A DNA stretch of 64,000 bases from JAOUGY01 sp050329955. GTDB taxonomy: Bacteria; Actinomycetota; Acidimicrobiia; Spongiisociales; ZC4RG35. Below are positions 9,012 through 17,721 of the stretch, in pieces. A program made the position numbers and the translations under genes. The stretch's first letter is position 1; every line of letters starts with the position of its first letter. A model generated the notes under the pieces. The model saw nothing but the letters and a program-made list of their open reading frames with translations, searched no databases and was not told the DNA's origin. The stretch spans positions 24,979 through 88,978 of the forward strand of contig JBHJOH010000077.1 of the NCBI GenBank assembly GCA_050329955.1, in the 5' to 3' direction.

Positions 9012-9039
9012 CATGAAGTGTCCACCATGAAGTGTCCAC
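9012..9039 (+). repeat. 14-bp tandem duplication over the start of the zinc-ribbon gene
   Basis: The sequence CATGAAGTGTCCAC occurs twice back to back. Each copy contains an ATG, but only the second is in frame with the zinc-ribbon protein; the first reads ATG-AAG-TGT-CCA-CCA-TGA and stops after five codons. The duplication is 14 bp, so it shifts frame, and it leaves an untranslatable decoy start just ahead of the real one. Confidence 0.8.
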
Positions 9040-9200
9040 AATGCGGTGCCGGCGACGTCATCGAGATCAAGAACAAGATCGACGAGATCGAGATCGACTT
9101 CTTCTCGTGTCATCGCTGTGAGGAGAAGTGGTGGGACCGCAGTGGCGAGTCGGTGTCGCTCCGCGAGGTTCTCGACATCGTCCGGCGGGCACGGGGCTGA
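9027..9200 (+). CDS. Small zinc-ribbon protein
   Basis: The 57-residue protein begins MKCPQCGAGDVIEIKN and has a second knuckle FFSCHRCEEKWWDRSGE, giving a CxxC...CxxC four-cysteine zinc ribbon with a tryptophan pair. Such ribbons are found in small RNA- or DNA-associated proteins, but nothing more specific can be said. The ATG of the second copy of a 14-bp tandem duplication is chosen because it places the first CxxC at residue 3; an in-frame GTG nine bases earlier is also possible. It ends 11 bp before the large membrane protein gene. Confidence 0.7.
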   Translation: MKCPQCGAGDVIEIKNKIDEIEIDFFSCHRCEEKWWDRSGESVSLREVLDIVRRARG

Positions 9201-9211
9201 CCGGCCCCTCC

Positions 9212-11533
9212 ATGGCGACCGAAAACCGGAAGAGTGTCCGTTCCTGGACGCATGTTCTGATCGCAGCGGCGTCGTCGCTGGTCGTGCTCACGGTTCTCAA
9301 CCCGCAGCTGGTGCTCACCGCCACCACCCCGGCGGGTGGCGACATGGGTGCCCACGTGCTCGGCCCTGCCTATCTGCGTGATGTCCTGCTCCCACAGGGC
9401 AAGTTGCTCGGGTGGTCGGACGCCTGGTTCGCCGGGTTCCCCGCCTTCTACTTCTACTTCCCGCTGCCGTCGCTGTTCATCGTTTTCCTCGACCTGTTCC
9501 TGCCGTATGGAGTCGCCTTCAAACTGGCCACGATCCTCGGTCTGATCGGGCTCCCCCCAGCGGTGCTGTATCTGGCCCGCAGCATCGGGTTCTCCACCAC
9601 GATTGCCTCGGTGGCATCCGCCGGGTCGGCGGTGTTCGCGTTGATGGAGAGCTACACGATCTACGGCGGCAACGTCGCCTCGAGCATGGCGGGTGAGTTC
9701 GCCTACTCCTGGTCGTTCTCACTCGGGATGGTCTACCTGGGTCTGCTGATCAAGGCGGTGAGAGACGACGCTCGCTACGTGCCGTGGGCGGTGGCTGCGC
9801 TGGCTGCGACCGTGCTGTCGCACATCCTCACCACGCTCGTGCTGGTGTTCGCATCCTTCACCGTGCTGGCTTGGAAGGGAACCTTCCGCACCGCCGTCCG
9901 CATCTGGGTGTGGGCGTTCGCCATCACCGGGTTCTGGACGGTCCCTCTGCTCGCCCGGATCGGGCTGACCTCGGACATGTCATGGACGCCGCTGAGTCGG
10001 TGGGAGGAGGTGTTCCCGCTCGAGTTGTGGATCCTGATGCCGTTCGCCCTGGGCGGGCTCATCTGGGCGATGCTGCGCCATCCCCGAAGCCTTCCGGTGG
10101 TGGCCGCCATGCTCGTTCCGATCATCTACTACCCGCTCCCGGGGATTCTCCCGTCCTTCATCGAGTCGTTGGAAGGCGAGCGGTGGAAGCTCTGGAACGG
10201 TCGGCTGCTTCCCTATTGGTACTTCGGGGTCATCTTCTTCGCCTCGATCGGGATCGGGAGGTTGCTGGTGGCGGCAACCCGACGGATGCCGGACCGGATC
10301 TCGGGTTGGTGGGCGCGTGCCGCCGGTGTGGCTGCCGCCGGTGGTCTCGGGTGGCTGCTGGTGTTCCGGGAGGGCCCGGTGTGGTCCGGGTGGGCGTTGG
10401 CGGGTCTTGGAGTGGTGGTGGCGGCGCTGTCGCTCACCTGGATGGCCCCGATTCCCACCAGGGCGTTCATGGCGGTGACGGTGGCGGCACTGCTGGCGTT
10501 CGGCTCGCTGGCGGGGACCAACTTCATCTTCAAGTGGTCGCGATGGAACTACTCGGGCTACGAGGCGAAGACGGCGTGGCCCGAGTACCAGGGGGTGATG
10601 GCGCAGATGGCGCAACTACCCCCCGGGCGGGTCATGTGGGAGCAGGACTCCACGTCGAGCACGGGGCTCGACAAGTACGGCACCCCGATGGCGCCGATGT
10701 TGTTCCCCTACTGGACCGACTGGACGCATCCCTCGATGGAGGGCTTGTTCTTCGAGTCTTCGCTGTCCACTCCGTTCCACTTCCTCAACGCCACCGAGAT
10801 GAGCGCCAAGCCGTCATCTCCGATTCCGGGACTCGAGTATCACCCGTTCGATTTCGATCGGGGGCTGCCGCACCTCGAGACGTTCGGTGTGCGCTACTAC
10901 GTCTCGTATTCCACCGACGCCGCCGCCAAGGCGGACGACCGGCCCGAATTGACCAAGGTGGCCGACGCCGCCCCGTTCGCCATCTACGAGCTGTCCGAGG
11001 TGAACCAGGTGGAGGCCCTCACGCTGCTGCCGTCGGTGTTCGCAACCGCCGAGCAGCCACTCGAAGACGACCCCGGCAACTTCGATGACTTCGCCCTCGA
11101 TTGGTATGGCGAGCTGGATGCGCTCGACCACATCGCGGTGACGGATGGGCTGGCATCGTGGGACACGGTGTCCCGGGTCTCGGACATGGTCGATGTCCCC
11201 ACCGGCGCCGACTCCACGGCGGTATCGGACGTGGTGATGGGCGACCATGTCATCACGTTCCGCACCACGGCCGTCGGGGTACCGCACCTTGTGAAGGTCT
11301 CGTACTTTCCGAACTGGACGGTGGAGGGAGCCGACGGTCCCTTCCATTCCACACCTTCGCTGATGGTGGTGGTGCCGACGAAGGAGGAGGTCACGTTGCG
11401 GTTCCAGAACAGTTGGGCGGAGAACACCGGCAATGTCCTCACCCTCGTCGGGATCGGAGGGCTGGGGTGGGTGGCCATCGACCGGCGTCGCAAGCGTGGC
11501 GCCGAGCCGCTCAGCTCCGAAGCGCCCGCCTGA
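9212..11533 (+). CDS. Polytopic membrane protein, PTPS-related/YfhO-like (GT-C type)
   Basis: The 773-residue protein has an N-terminal signal/TM segment (HVLIAAASSLVVLTVL), then an acidic loop with GGDMGAHVLGPAYLRDVLLP, and about twelve further hydrophobic helices to roughly residue 445. A large extracytoplasmic domain and one final TM helix close it. The first loop and the PLPSLFIVFLDLFLPYG stretch resemble the 6-pyruvoyl-tetrahydropterin synthase-related membrane domain, a GT-C glycosyltransferase-like fold. Such proteins use polyprenyl-phosphate sugars on the outer face of the membrane. The next gene, a GT2 enzyme read the other way, could make such a donor. Substrate unknown. Confidence 0.7.
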   Translation: MATENRKSVRSWTHVLIAAASSLVVLTVLNPQLVLTATTPAGGDMGAHVLGPAYLRDVLLPQGKLLGWSDAWFAGFPAFYFYFPLPSLFIVFLDLFLPYGVAFKLATILGLIGLPPAVLYLARSIGFSTTIASVASAGSAVFALMESYTIYGGNVASSMAGEFAYSWSFSLGMVYLGLLIKAVRDDARYVPWAVAALAATVLSHILTTLVLVFASFTVLAWKGTFRTAVRIWVWAFAITGFWTVPLLARIGLTSDMSWTPLSRWEEVFPLELWILMPFALGGLIWAMLRHPRSLPVVAAMLVPIIYYPLPGILPSFIESLEGERWKLWNGRLLPYWYFGVIFFASIGIGRLLVAATRRMPDRISGWWARAAGVAAAGGLGWLLVFREGPVWSGWALAGLGVVVAALSLTWMAPIPTRAFMAVTVAALLAFGSLAGTNFIFKWSRWNYSGYEAKTAWPEYQGVMAQMAQLPPGRVMWEQDSTSSTGLDKYGTPMAPMLFPYWTDWTHPSMEGLFFESSLSTPFHFLNATEMSAKPSSPIPGLEYHPFDFDRGLPHLETFGVRYYVSYSTDAAAKADDRPELTKVADAAPFAIYELSEVNQVEALTLLPSVFATAEQPLEDDPGNFDDFALDWYGELDALDHIAVTDGLASWDTVSRVSDMVDVPTGADSTAVSDVVMGDHVITFRTTAVGVPHLVKVSYFPNWTVEGADGPFHSTPSLMVVVPTKEEVTLRFQNSWAENTGNVLTLVGIGGLGWVAIDRRRKRGAEPLSSEAPA

Positions 11534-12209
11534 TCGCCAGCAGGCCCTTGATCGTGCGCGGAACGCGCTTGAGCAGGGATGAGCGGGCGGGGCGGAGCTC
11601 CTCGACGATCACGGGCACTTCCGTGATGCGGGCCCCCGCCCGCTCCATCCGGACCACCAATTCGGTGTCGTAGAGGTCCTTGCGGCTCACGACGTCCAAA
11701 GCATGCAGACGTGCCGCCGCAGCCCGGAAGGCCTTGATGCCGTGGGTATCGGAGACCCTCGACCCCAGGATGGTTCGAAGCAACAGGTTGAACCCAAAGG
11801 TGGCGAACCGTCGGAACGCCGAGCGCCGGTCCTCGGACCGTGGATCGCGCTTTGATGCGATCACCACATCGGCCGAGGAGGTCAGCGATGACAGATCCTC
11901 CAGGAACTGGGCCGAGAAGTAGTCGATGTCGAAGGTGACCACCCAGTCGCCGGTGGCGACGAGGATCCCTTCCCTCATCGCCCCGCCGTAGTCGGGCGTG
12001 GGCAGCTCGTGGATCTGCACGGAGTCCCCGGCGGCGAGACGGGCAGCCGCCGCCGTCCCGTCGGTGGAGCCGTTCTCCATGATGAGGATCTCGGCACCCG
12101 GATACACCGAGTGGGCGGCCTCGATCAGGCGCGGCAATCCCACCGGTATGAATGCCGCCTCGTTGTGGACGGGGACGACGATTGAGACCTCGGGCGGTTG
12201 CGTTGGCAT
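11511..12209 (-). CDS. GT2 glycosyltransferase, dolichyl/polyprenyl-phosphate sugar synthase type
   Basis: The 232-residue protein has the single GT-A domain of polyprenyl-phosphate mannose or glucose synthases: VSIVVPVHNEAAFIPVGLPR, then ILIMENGSTDGT, GGAMREGILVATGDWVVTFD with FDID as the metal-binding DxD, and VSDTHGIKAFRA. It lacks the C-terminal TM region seen in some relatives. It should move a sugar from NDP-sugar to polyprenyl phosphate on the cytoplasmic face. The ATG at 12209 is used because the GT2 fold starts seven residues later; an upstream start would add an unconserved tail. Its 3' end overlaps the convergent membrane protein gene by 23 bp. Confidence 0.85.
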   Translation of the reverse strand: MPTQPPEVSIVVPVHNEAAFIPVGLPRLIEAAHSVYPGAEILIMENGSTDGTAAAARLAAGDSVQIHELPTPDYGGAMREGILVATGDWVVTFDIDYFSAQFLEDLSSLTSSADVVIASKRDPRSEDRRSAFRRFATFGFNLLLRTILGSRVSDTHGIKAFRAAAARLHALDVVSRKDLYDTELVVRMERAGARITEVPVIVEELRPARSSLLKRVPRTIKGLLAIRRALRS

Positions 12210-12313
12210 GGGAGCGGAAGTGTAGGAAGCGGTTCGGGCGAGCAAGGCTCCCACTCCTCAAGGAACCGTCAACGTCGGCCGATGGTTTCCTTTCGAGAGG
12301 CCTTTCCGAAGGG

Positions 12314-13558
12314 ATGGAAGTGATCAGGAACGCTCACCTCGTCGCGCTCGCGCTGCTGTTGGCCGCCTGTACCGAGTCGGGATCCACCGACTCCACCGGA
12401 GGCGACGCCGCGGCTGCGACGACGACCACCACTGTCGCAACCACGACCAGCACCACCATGGCGCCGACTGATATGACGGCGGCCACATGTACCGCGCTCA
12501 AGGTGGCGCTGTTCGATCTGGACGAATCGCTGGGGCAGGCATTCGCCGACCCCGAGGGGGTGGACGGCCTCAGCGACGAGGAGGCGGCGGTGGCCTTCCT
12601 GTCGCCGCTCGTCAACTTCTACGAGGAGCTGGCGGCCATCTCGGAGACGGCGCCGTCAGAGGTGGCGGGGCCCCTGGGAGGACTCTCGGAGTCGGTTCAG
12701 CCGTTGGCCGACATCCTGGCGTCCGGCGACCTGGCGGGCCTCGACCTGGAGGGGACGGGATCGCCGCTCGAGCTGACCAGTGAGTACTCCGTCGAGGTGG
12801 ATGCCTGGGCAGCCGAGAACTGCGGCACCTCTACCTCCTTCGACCCTGAGCAGCTGCTCACCACCACCCTGTTCACCGCCGCCTTCGGTGCCCTGGGCGG
12901 GGCCCTCGGCGAGTTGGGCGGGAGCCTGGGCGAACTGGGGGAGGGAGTGGATGGCCTGGGCGGGACGAGCTCGGGTGAGGTCTACGGCGACGACCCCGAG
13001 CTGGACGCCCTTTGGGACGCTTGCGAGGAAGGTGACGACGTGGCCTGCGATGACCTGTACTGGTCGACCTTCGGCGTGTACGAGGCGTTCGCCCAGACCT
13101 GTGGAGGACGGGCGCCCTACAACCCGAACGGGGGAGGCTCGTGCGAGGAGCGGATGGTGTCGGATGGGCCCATGGCCTACGGCGACGACCCCAATCTCGA
13201 CACGCTGTGGGACGCCTGCGAAGCAGGGGACACCTTCTCCTGTGACAGCCTGTCGGGGTCGGCACCGGTGGCCAGCGAGTACGCCACATTCGGGGCCACG
13301 TGTGGCGGCGCCTCCGAGAACGACACGCCCAAGTCGTGTTCAGATCCCGATCAGGCCTTCACCTACGGTGATGATGCCGAGCTCGATGCGCTCTGGGACG
13401 CCTGCGAGCAAGGGGATGCGGGCGCCTGCAGCGACCTGTTCTTCGAGTCCCCGCTGTCATCGGGATACGAGACCTTCGGAGACACCTGTGAGACCCTGCT
13501 CGGGCGTGACCAGGACTGCACACTCATGGTCGAGCTGCTGAAACCGGTGCGAGGATGA
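12314..13558 (+). CDS. Lipoprotein with three C-terminal YGDDxxLDxLWDxC repeats
   Basis: The 414-residue protein has a lipoprotein signal ending LLLAACTESG, so Cys19 or so should be lipidated and the protein anchored outside the membrane. A Thr-rich linker follows, then a helical middle domain. Three copies of a repeat start at about residues 224, 289 and 351, each with YGDD-x-x-LD-x-LWDAC, a GD-x-x-x-CD stretch, Y-x-x-FG and a further Cys. The paired cysteines in each copy suggest one or two disulfides per repeat. The last copy ends in a different tail (CETLLGRDQDCTLMVE). Similar acidic repeats occur singly in other actinobacterial surface proteins; function is unknown. Confidence 0.75.
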   Translation: MEVIRNAHLVALALLLAACTESGSTDSTGGDAAAATTTTTVATTTSTTMAPTDMTAATCTALKVALFDLDESLGQAFADPEGVDGLSDEEAAVAFLSPLVNFYEELAAISETAPSEVAGPLGGLSESVQPLADILASGDLAGLDLEGTGSPLELTSEYSVEVDAWAAENCGTSTSFDPEQLLTTTLFTAAFGALGGALGELGGSLGELGEGVDGLGGTSSGEVYGDDPELDALWDACEEGDDVACDDLYWSTFGVYEAFAQTCGGRAPYNPNGGGSCEERMVSDGPMAYGDDPNLDTLWDACEAGDTFSCDSLSGSAPVASEYATFGATCGGASENDTPKSCSDPDQAFTYGDDAELDALWDACEQGDAGACSDLFFESPLSSGYETFGDTCETLLGRDQDCTLMVELLKPVRG

Positions 13559-13611
13559 GCTCAACCGAGGCGGCTGTGTCGGGTGGCGGCCAGGGTGCGT
13601 ACAATCGTCCC

Positions 13612-14955
13612 ATGGCGCTAGACACGGTCTTCAAGGCGTATGACATTCGCGGGCGCACCGACACCGGCGAGCTCACCCCCGAACTCGCCTGGGGAGTCGG
13701 TGCCGGCTTCGCTCGCCTGGTCGGTGGGGAAACCATCACCGTGGGACGTGATTGCCGCGCATCGTCGCCCGCCATCGCCGGTGCGCTCATCGACGGCATC
13801 ACCTCGATGGGCGTCGACGTCATCGACCTGGGAGAGGTCGCCACCGACACCGTGTACTACGTGTCGGGGGTGCGCTCGATCGCCGGGGCGATGGTCACCG
13901 CCTCCCACAATCCGGCGGAGTACAACGGCATCAAGCTGTGCAAGGCCGGTGCCGCCCCGGTAGGGGTGGAGACCGGCCTGGCCGACATCAAGGCCATGAT
14001 CGAAGCAGGCATCGAGCCGGGCCCCGGTGAAGGCACCGTCACCCGCTTCGATCCGGTGCCCGGCTACGTCGACCATCTCTTCTCGGTGGTGGATGCCTCG
14101 AAGATCGCCGACCTGCGGGTGGCGGTGGACGGTGGCAACGGGATGGCCGGTGTCGTGCTCGAAGGGGTGTTCGACCGGCTCGGTGCCGAGCTGATCGGCC
14201 TCTATCTGGAACCTGACGGAACCTTCCCGAATCATCCGGCTGATCCGCTGCAGCCTGAGAACCTCGAGGACCTGGTGGCGCTGATCGGTCGCGACAAGCC
14301 CGATCTGGGTGTGGCCTTCGATGGGGACGCAGACCGGGCATTCTTCGTGGACGACACCGGGTCGCCGGTGTCGGGCAGCACCACCACCGCCCTCGTGGCC
14401 CGCTGGTTCCTCGATCGGGAGCCGGGGGCCACCATCGTGCACAACCTGATCACGTCGCGGGCCGTTGCCGAGACCGTGCGCGCCCACGGTGGGGTCCCGG
14501 TTCGGACCAGGGTGGGACACTCCTACATCAAGAAGGTGATGGCCGACACCGGTGCCATCTTCGGAGGCGAGCACTCGGGCCATTACTACTTCCGGGCCAA
14601 CTTCCGGGCCGACTCCGGCATGCTGGCGATGCTCGTGCTGCTCCAGGTGCTCTCGGAGTCCGGGAAAAAACTGTCGGAGCTGCGAACCGAGGTGGAGCCG
14701 TATTCGGCCTCCGGGGAGATCAACCTGTCGGTGTCGGATCCTGCTGCGGTGTTCGCCGCCGTGGAGCAAGCCTTCGGTGACGCCGAGATCGATCGTCTCG
14801 ACGGTTTGACGGTCGGGTGGCCGGACCGATGGTTCAACCTGCGGGCATCCAACACCGAGCCGCTGATCCGGCTCAACGTCGAGGCTCCCGACCGGGACGG
14901 GGTCGAGGAACTGGTGGCCCGGGTGCGTGAGGTCGCTGAAGGAACGTCGGCATGA
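13612..14955 (+). CDS. manB: Phosphomannomutase/phosphoglucomutase
   Basis: The 447-residue enzyme interconverts hexose 6-phosphate and 1-phosphate, feeding GDP-mannose or other sugar nucleotides for envelope glycans. All four family motifs are intact: TASHNP with the phosphoserine at about residue 98, the metal loop DGDADR, the sugar-binding GGEHSGH, and the phosphate-binding RASNTEP near the C-terminus. Length is typical. It ends in an ATGA overlap with a Trm112-like gene, as in other actinobacteria (Rv3257c region). The mannose versus glucose preference cannot be fixed by sequence; the GEHSGH form is shared by both. Confidence 0.93.
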   Translation: MALDTVFKAYDIRGRTDTGELTPELAWGVGAGFARLVGGETITVGRDCRASSPAIAGALIDGITSMGVDVIDLGEVATDTVYYVSGVRSIAGAMVTASHNPAEYNGIKLCKAGAAPVGVETGLADIKAMIEAGIEPGPGEGTVTRFDPVPGYVDHLFSVVDASKIADLRVAVDGGNGMAGVVLEGVFDRLGAELIGLYLEPDGTFPNHPADPLQPENLEDLVALIGRDKPDLGVAFDGDADRAFFVDDTGSPVSGSTTTALVARWFLDREPGATIVHNLITSRAVAETVRAHGGVPVRTRVGHSYIKKVMADTGAIFGGEHSGHYYFRANFRADSGMLAMLVLLQVLSESGKKLSELRTEVEPYSASGEINLSVSDPAAVFAAVEQAFGDAEIDRLDGLTVGWPDRWFNLRASNTEPLIRLNVEAPDRDGVEELVARVREVAEGTSA

Positions 14956-15107
14956 GCGTCGTCTCGCCGATCCTGCTGGAGATCCTTCGCTGTCCGAGGT
15001 GCATGGCGCCCCTCACCGGCGACGAGGCGACCTCGGAGCTGGTCTGCCAGGAGCAGGGACATCGCTACCCGGTGGTCGACGGGATCCCCGACATGGTCGT
15101 CGACTGA
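14952..15107 (+). CDS. Trm112-like small zinc-ribbon protein
   Basis: The 51-residue protein reads MSVVSPILLEILRCPRCMAP and later LVCQEQGHRYPVVDGIPDMV. That is the Trm112/YcaR plan: a CPxC knuckle, a single later Cys, and the YPVVDGIPxM signature. Trm112-type proteins are small partners that stabilise or activate other enzymes, mainly methyltransferases. The start overlaps the phosphomannomutase stop (ATGA), and this gene pair is conserved in actinobacteria, so the two are co-translated. ahcY, which handles the by-product of methylation, lies 74 bp downstream. Confidence 0.85.
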   Translation: MSVVSPILLEILRCPRCMAPLTGDEATSELVCQEQGHRYPVVDGIPDMVVD

Positions 15108-15181
15108 GCAGCCGCACCCAACCGACCCTTCCATCGAAGTCCACCAAGAACTCCAGGCAACTCCAGAGAAACGGATTCACC

Positions 15182-16429
15182 ATGAACTACGACATCGCCA
15201 CGCCCACCCTCTCCGAGCAGGGCAGCCAACGCCTCGTGTGGGCGGGTCGGCGGATGCAGGTCCTATCGACCATCCGCGAGCGTTTCCGCGCCGAGCGCCC
15301 CCTCGAGGGCAAGACCATCGCCGCCTGCCTCCATGTCACGGCCGAGACCGCCAACCTCATGCTGGCGCTGCGCGATGCCGGTGCCCGTCCGATCCTGTGC
15401 GCCTCCAACCCACTGTCGACCCAGGACGACGTCGCCGCAGCACTGGTGGCCGAGGGGATCTCGGTGTTCGCCATCCGTGGCGAGGACAACACCAGCTACT
15501 ACCAGCACCTCAACGCGGCCCTCGACATGGAACCCGACATCACCATGGACGACGGTGCCGACCTGGCGACGTTGCTGCACACCTCGCGCACCGACATCAC
15601 CCCGCTCGGCTCCACCGAGGAGACCACCACCGGCGTGATTCGGCTGCGGGCGATGTTCGAGGAGGGCAAGCTCCGTCTGCCGGTTGTGGCCGTGAACGAC
15701 TCCCAGACCAAACATCTCTTCGACAACAAGTACGGAACCGGCCAGTCGGCGATCGACGGCATCATCCGGGCCTCCAACGTCCTGATAGCCGGCCTCACCG
15801 TGGTGGTGGTCGGGTACGGGAACTGCGGACAGGGCGTTGCCAACCGGGCGGACGGGCTCGGCGCCAAGGTCGTGGTGGTCGAGGTCGACCCGGTGCGGGC
15901 GCTGGCTGCCGCCATGGATGGGTACCGGGTGCTCACCGCTGATGACGCCGCCCGCATCGGCGACATCTTCCTCACGGTCACGGGCAACAAGCATGTGCTG
16001 CGCCAGCGGCACTTCGAAGTCATGAAGGACAGCGTGATCATCGCCAACGCCGGCCACTTCGACATCGAGCTCGATCTGGTAGCCCTGGGCGAGATGGCGC
16101 ACGAGCGTCGCCAGGTCCGTGCCAACCTCGAGGAGTACCACCTCGCCGATGGTCGCCGCATCCTCGTGGCCGCCGAGGGACGGCTGGTCAACCTGGGAGC
16201 GGCCGAGGGCCATCCGGCCGACGTGATGGACATGTCGTTCTCGAACCAGGCTCTCGCCGCCGAGTGGCTCGTCGCCAACGAGGGCCGTCTCGAACCGGGC
16301 ATCTACACCCTGGCCGACGAGATCGACCGTCACGTCGCCACCATCAAGCTGGAAGCACTGGGCGGCGGCCTCGAGAAGCTCACCCCTGAGCAGGAGGCCT
16401 ATCTGTCAGGGTGGCAGGAAGGAACCTGA
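15182..16429 (+). CDS. ahcY: Adenosylhomocysteinase (S-adenosyl-L-homocysteine hydrolase)
   Basis: The enzyme splits S-adenosylhomocysteine to adenosine and homocysteine, keeping methylation going. The 415-residue protein is of the shorter form, lacking the roughly 40-residue insertion of the eukaryotic and mycobacterial enzymes. It shows HVTAETANLMLALRDAGA, SNPLSTQDDVAAAL, the NDSQTKHLFDNKYGTGQS block with substrate and catalytic residues, the NAD loop VVVGYGNCGQGVA, and a C-terminus like other short forms. The 74 bp leader shows no SAH-riboswitch fold that I could recognise. A heptamer repeat array begins 7 bp after its stop codon. Confidence 0.95.
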   Translation: MNYDIATPTLSEQGSQRLVWAGRRMQVLSTIRERFRAERPLEGKTIAACLHVTAETANLMLALRDAGARPILCASNPLSTQDDVAAALVAEGISVFAIRGEDNTSYYQHLNAALDMEPDITMDDGADLATLLHTSRTDITPLGSTEETTTGVIRLRAMFEEGKLRLPVVAVNDSQTKHLFDNKYGTGQSAIDGIIRASNVLIAGLTVVVVGYGNCGQGVANRADGLGAKVVVVEVDPVRALAAAMDGYRVLTADDAARIGDIFLTVTGNKHVLRQRHFEVMKDSVIIANAGHFDIELDLVALGEMAHERRQVRANLEEYHLADGRRILVAAEGRLVNLGAAEGHPADVMDMSFSNQALAAEWLVANEGRLEPGIYTLADEIDRHVATIKLEALGGGLEKLTPEQEAYLSGWQEGT

Positions 16430-16435
16430 GAGAGC

Positions 16436-16498
16436 AGCTGCTAGCTGCTGGCTTCTTGCTTCTTGCTTCTAGCCAGTAGCCAGTAGCCAGTAGCCAGC
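16436..16498 (+). repeat. Heptamer array of nine in-register 7-bp units
   Basis: From 16436 the spacer splits exactly into nine 7-bp units: agctgct twice, ggcttct once, tgcttct twice, agccagt three times, agccagc once. The unit changes sequence along the array while the 7-bp step never slips. It lies between ahcY and comF. Seven bp is not a multiple of three, so it is not a coding repeat. The array occupies most of the 104 bp spacer, which holds no other recognisable gene. Confidence 0.85.
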
Positions 16499-16533
16499 TC
16501 CTTTTTGTCACCCCCCTCCGATACGTTCCGGCG

Positions 16534-17133
16534 ATGGTCTGTCTTGCTTGTCGTGGGCTTTCGTCCGGTCGGTTGTGTGATCGCTGCGGTGCGGCGTTGC
16601 GGCCGGCGTCCGATCGTTGGGTCGAACCGGGGGTGTTGGTCCGGTCGGCGTATCTGCACGACGGGCCGGCCCGGCATCTGGTGCACCGGTTGAAGTACGA
16701 CGGGGTGGCTGCTGTCGCCCACGTCCTGGCGGGTTCGATGGCGCCGCTGGTCAGCGGCGCCTCGGCACTGGTCCCGGTTCCGCGCACAGTGGTCAGGAGA
16801 CACCGCTTTGGCATCGACCCCGGTGCCGAGCTGGCAGCCGCTCTGGCCGCCTTGACCGGTATCCGGGTAGTGGCGGCGCTGCGGCCCGAGATCGTGGCTC
16901 GCGCCCGGGCCGGGCGGTCACGCGACGAGCGGAGAGAACCCGGTTTCCGGGTCCGGGCAGCTGCTCCGCCCGGTGCTGTGCTCATCGACGATGTCATCAC
17001 CACGGGGAGCACGCTTCGCCACGTCGCCGGATTGACCGGCGTCGTCCGTGCAGTAACTGCGACTTCGCGGATTCTCGACTCAAGTTGGACGGGGAAACGT
17101 CCGAAAGACCAAGTGACTAGTCTCTTGGAGTGA
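16534..17133 (+). CDS. ComF-family phosphoribosyltransferase-like protein
   Basis: The 199-residue protein begins with a four-cysteine knuckle (MVCLACRGL and LCDRCGAAL), followed by a type I phosphoribosyltransferase fold with ALVPVPRTVVRRHRFG and the PRPP-binding loop VLIDDVITTGST. ComF proteins take part in DNA uptake in competent bacteria, but the family is universal in actinobacteria, where the role is unproven. Rv3242c holds the same position before hpf (Rv3241c) and secA1 (Rv3240c). The ATG is used because the cysteine knuckle starts at residue 3. It is probably the first gene of the transcript that continues into hpf. Confidence 0.85.
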   Translation: MVCLACRGLSSGRLCDRCGAALRPASDRWVEPGVLVRSAYLHDGPARHLVHRLKYDGVAAVAHVLAGSMAPLVSGASALVPVPRTVVRRHRFGIDPGAELAAALAALTGIRVVAALRPEIVARARAGRSRDERREPGFRVRAAAPPGAVLIDDVITTGSTLRHVAGLTGVVRAVTATSRILDSSWTGKRPKDQVTSLLE

Positions 17134-17171
17134 TTCAAAGAGGGTCCCTCCGGGGGGAAAGCTGAGGACAC

Positions 17172-17699
17172 GTGGACGTTCGATTGCACTCACGCAACAC
17201 CGTCATCGACGACGGATTGCGACGCATGATCGAAGACAAGGTCGGACGGGCAGGTCGTGTCTTCGATCACGACACGCGGGTCGACGTCGAGGTCTCGGAG
17301 GAGCACAATCCGAGGCGCGCTCCGGAGCGTTTCCGCATCGAACTCACGAGCTCTGTCGGCGGTCGCTTACTGCGCATCGCCAGCGATGCGGCGACGCCGG
17401 AAGCGGCTCTCGACGATGCCGTCGAGCGGTTCACCCGTCAGCTCCGACGGCTCAAGGAACGCACCATCGACGGCCGCCGCAAGACGGGCGCCCCGCAGGT
17501 CGAGGTCGAACGTCCCGAGTCCGAAGAGGTGGTGCGCACCAAGCAGTTCACCATGAAGCCGATGACGCTCGAGGAGGCCGCCCTCCAGATGGATCTGGTG
17601 GGTCACGACTTCTTCTTCTTCCTGAATTCGGGAACCGACAAACAAAGTGTCTTGTACCGCCGCCGCGATGGCCGACTCGGACTGATAGAGCCGGCATGA
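17172..17699 (+). CDS. hpf: Ribosome hibernation promoting factor, long form
   Basis: The 175-residue protein has the N-terminal S30AE/HPF domain (VRLHSRNTVIDDGLRRMIEDKVG, about residues 1-100) and a C-terminal dimerisation domain (TKQFTMKPMTLEEAALQMDL to RRRDGRLGLIEP, about 120-175). Long HPF alone makes 100S ribosome dimers and protects idle ribosomes in stationary phase. It lies 38 bp after comF and upstream of secA, as in mycobacteria. The GTG start is set by the conserved first strand. A linker of charged residues joins the two domains. Confidence 0.93.
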   Translation: MDVRLHSRNTVIDDGLRRMIEDKVGRAGRVFDHDTRVDVEVSEEHNPRRAPERFRIELTSSVGGRLLRIASDAATPEAALDDAVERFTRQLRRLKERTIDGRRKTGAPQVEVERPESEEVVRTKQFTMKPMTLEEAALQMDLVGHDFFFFLNSGTDKQSVLYRRRDGRLGLIEPA

Positions 17700-17721
17700 G
17701 TACCTGGGATCGATAACAGCC

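Noticed and set aside
15108..15181. Possible SAH riboswitch upstream of ahcY
   Set aside because: The 74 bp leader is short and I could not find the paired stems expected; no convincing fold by eye.
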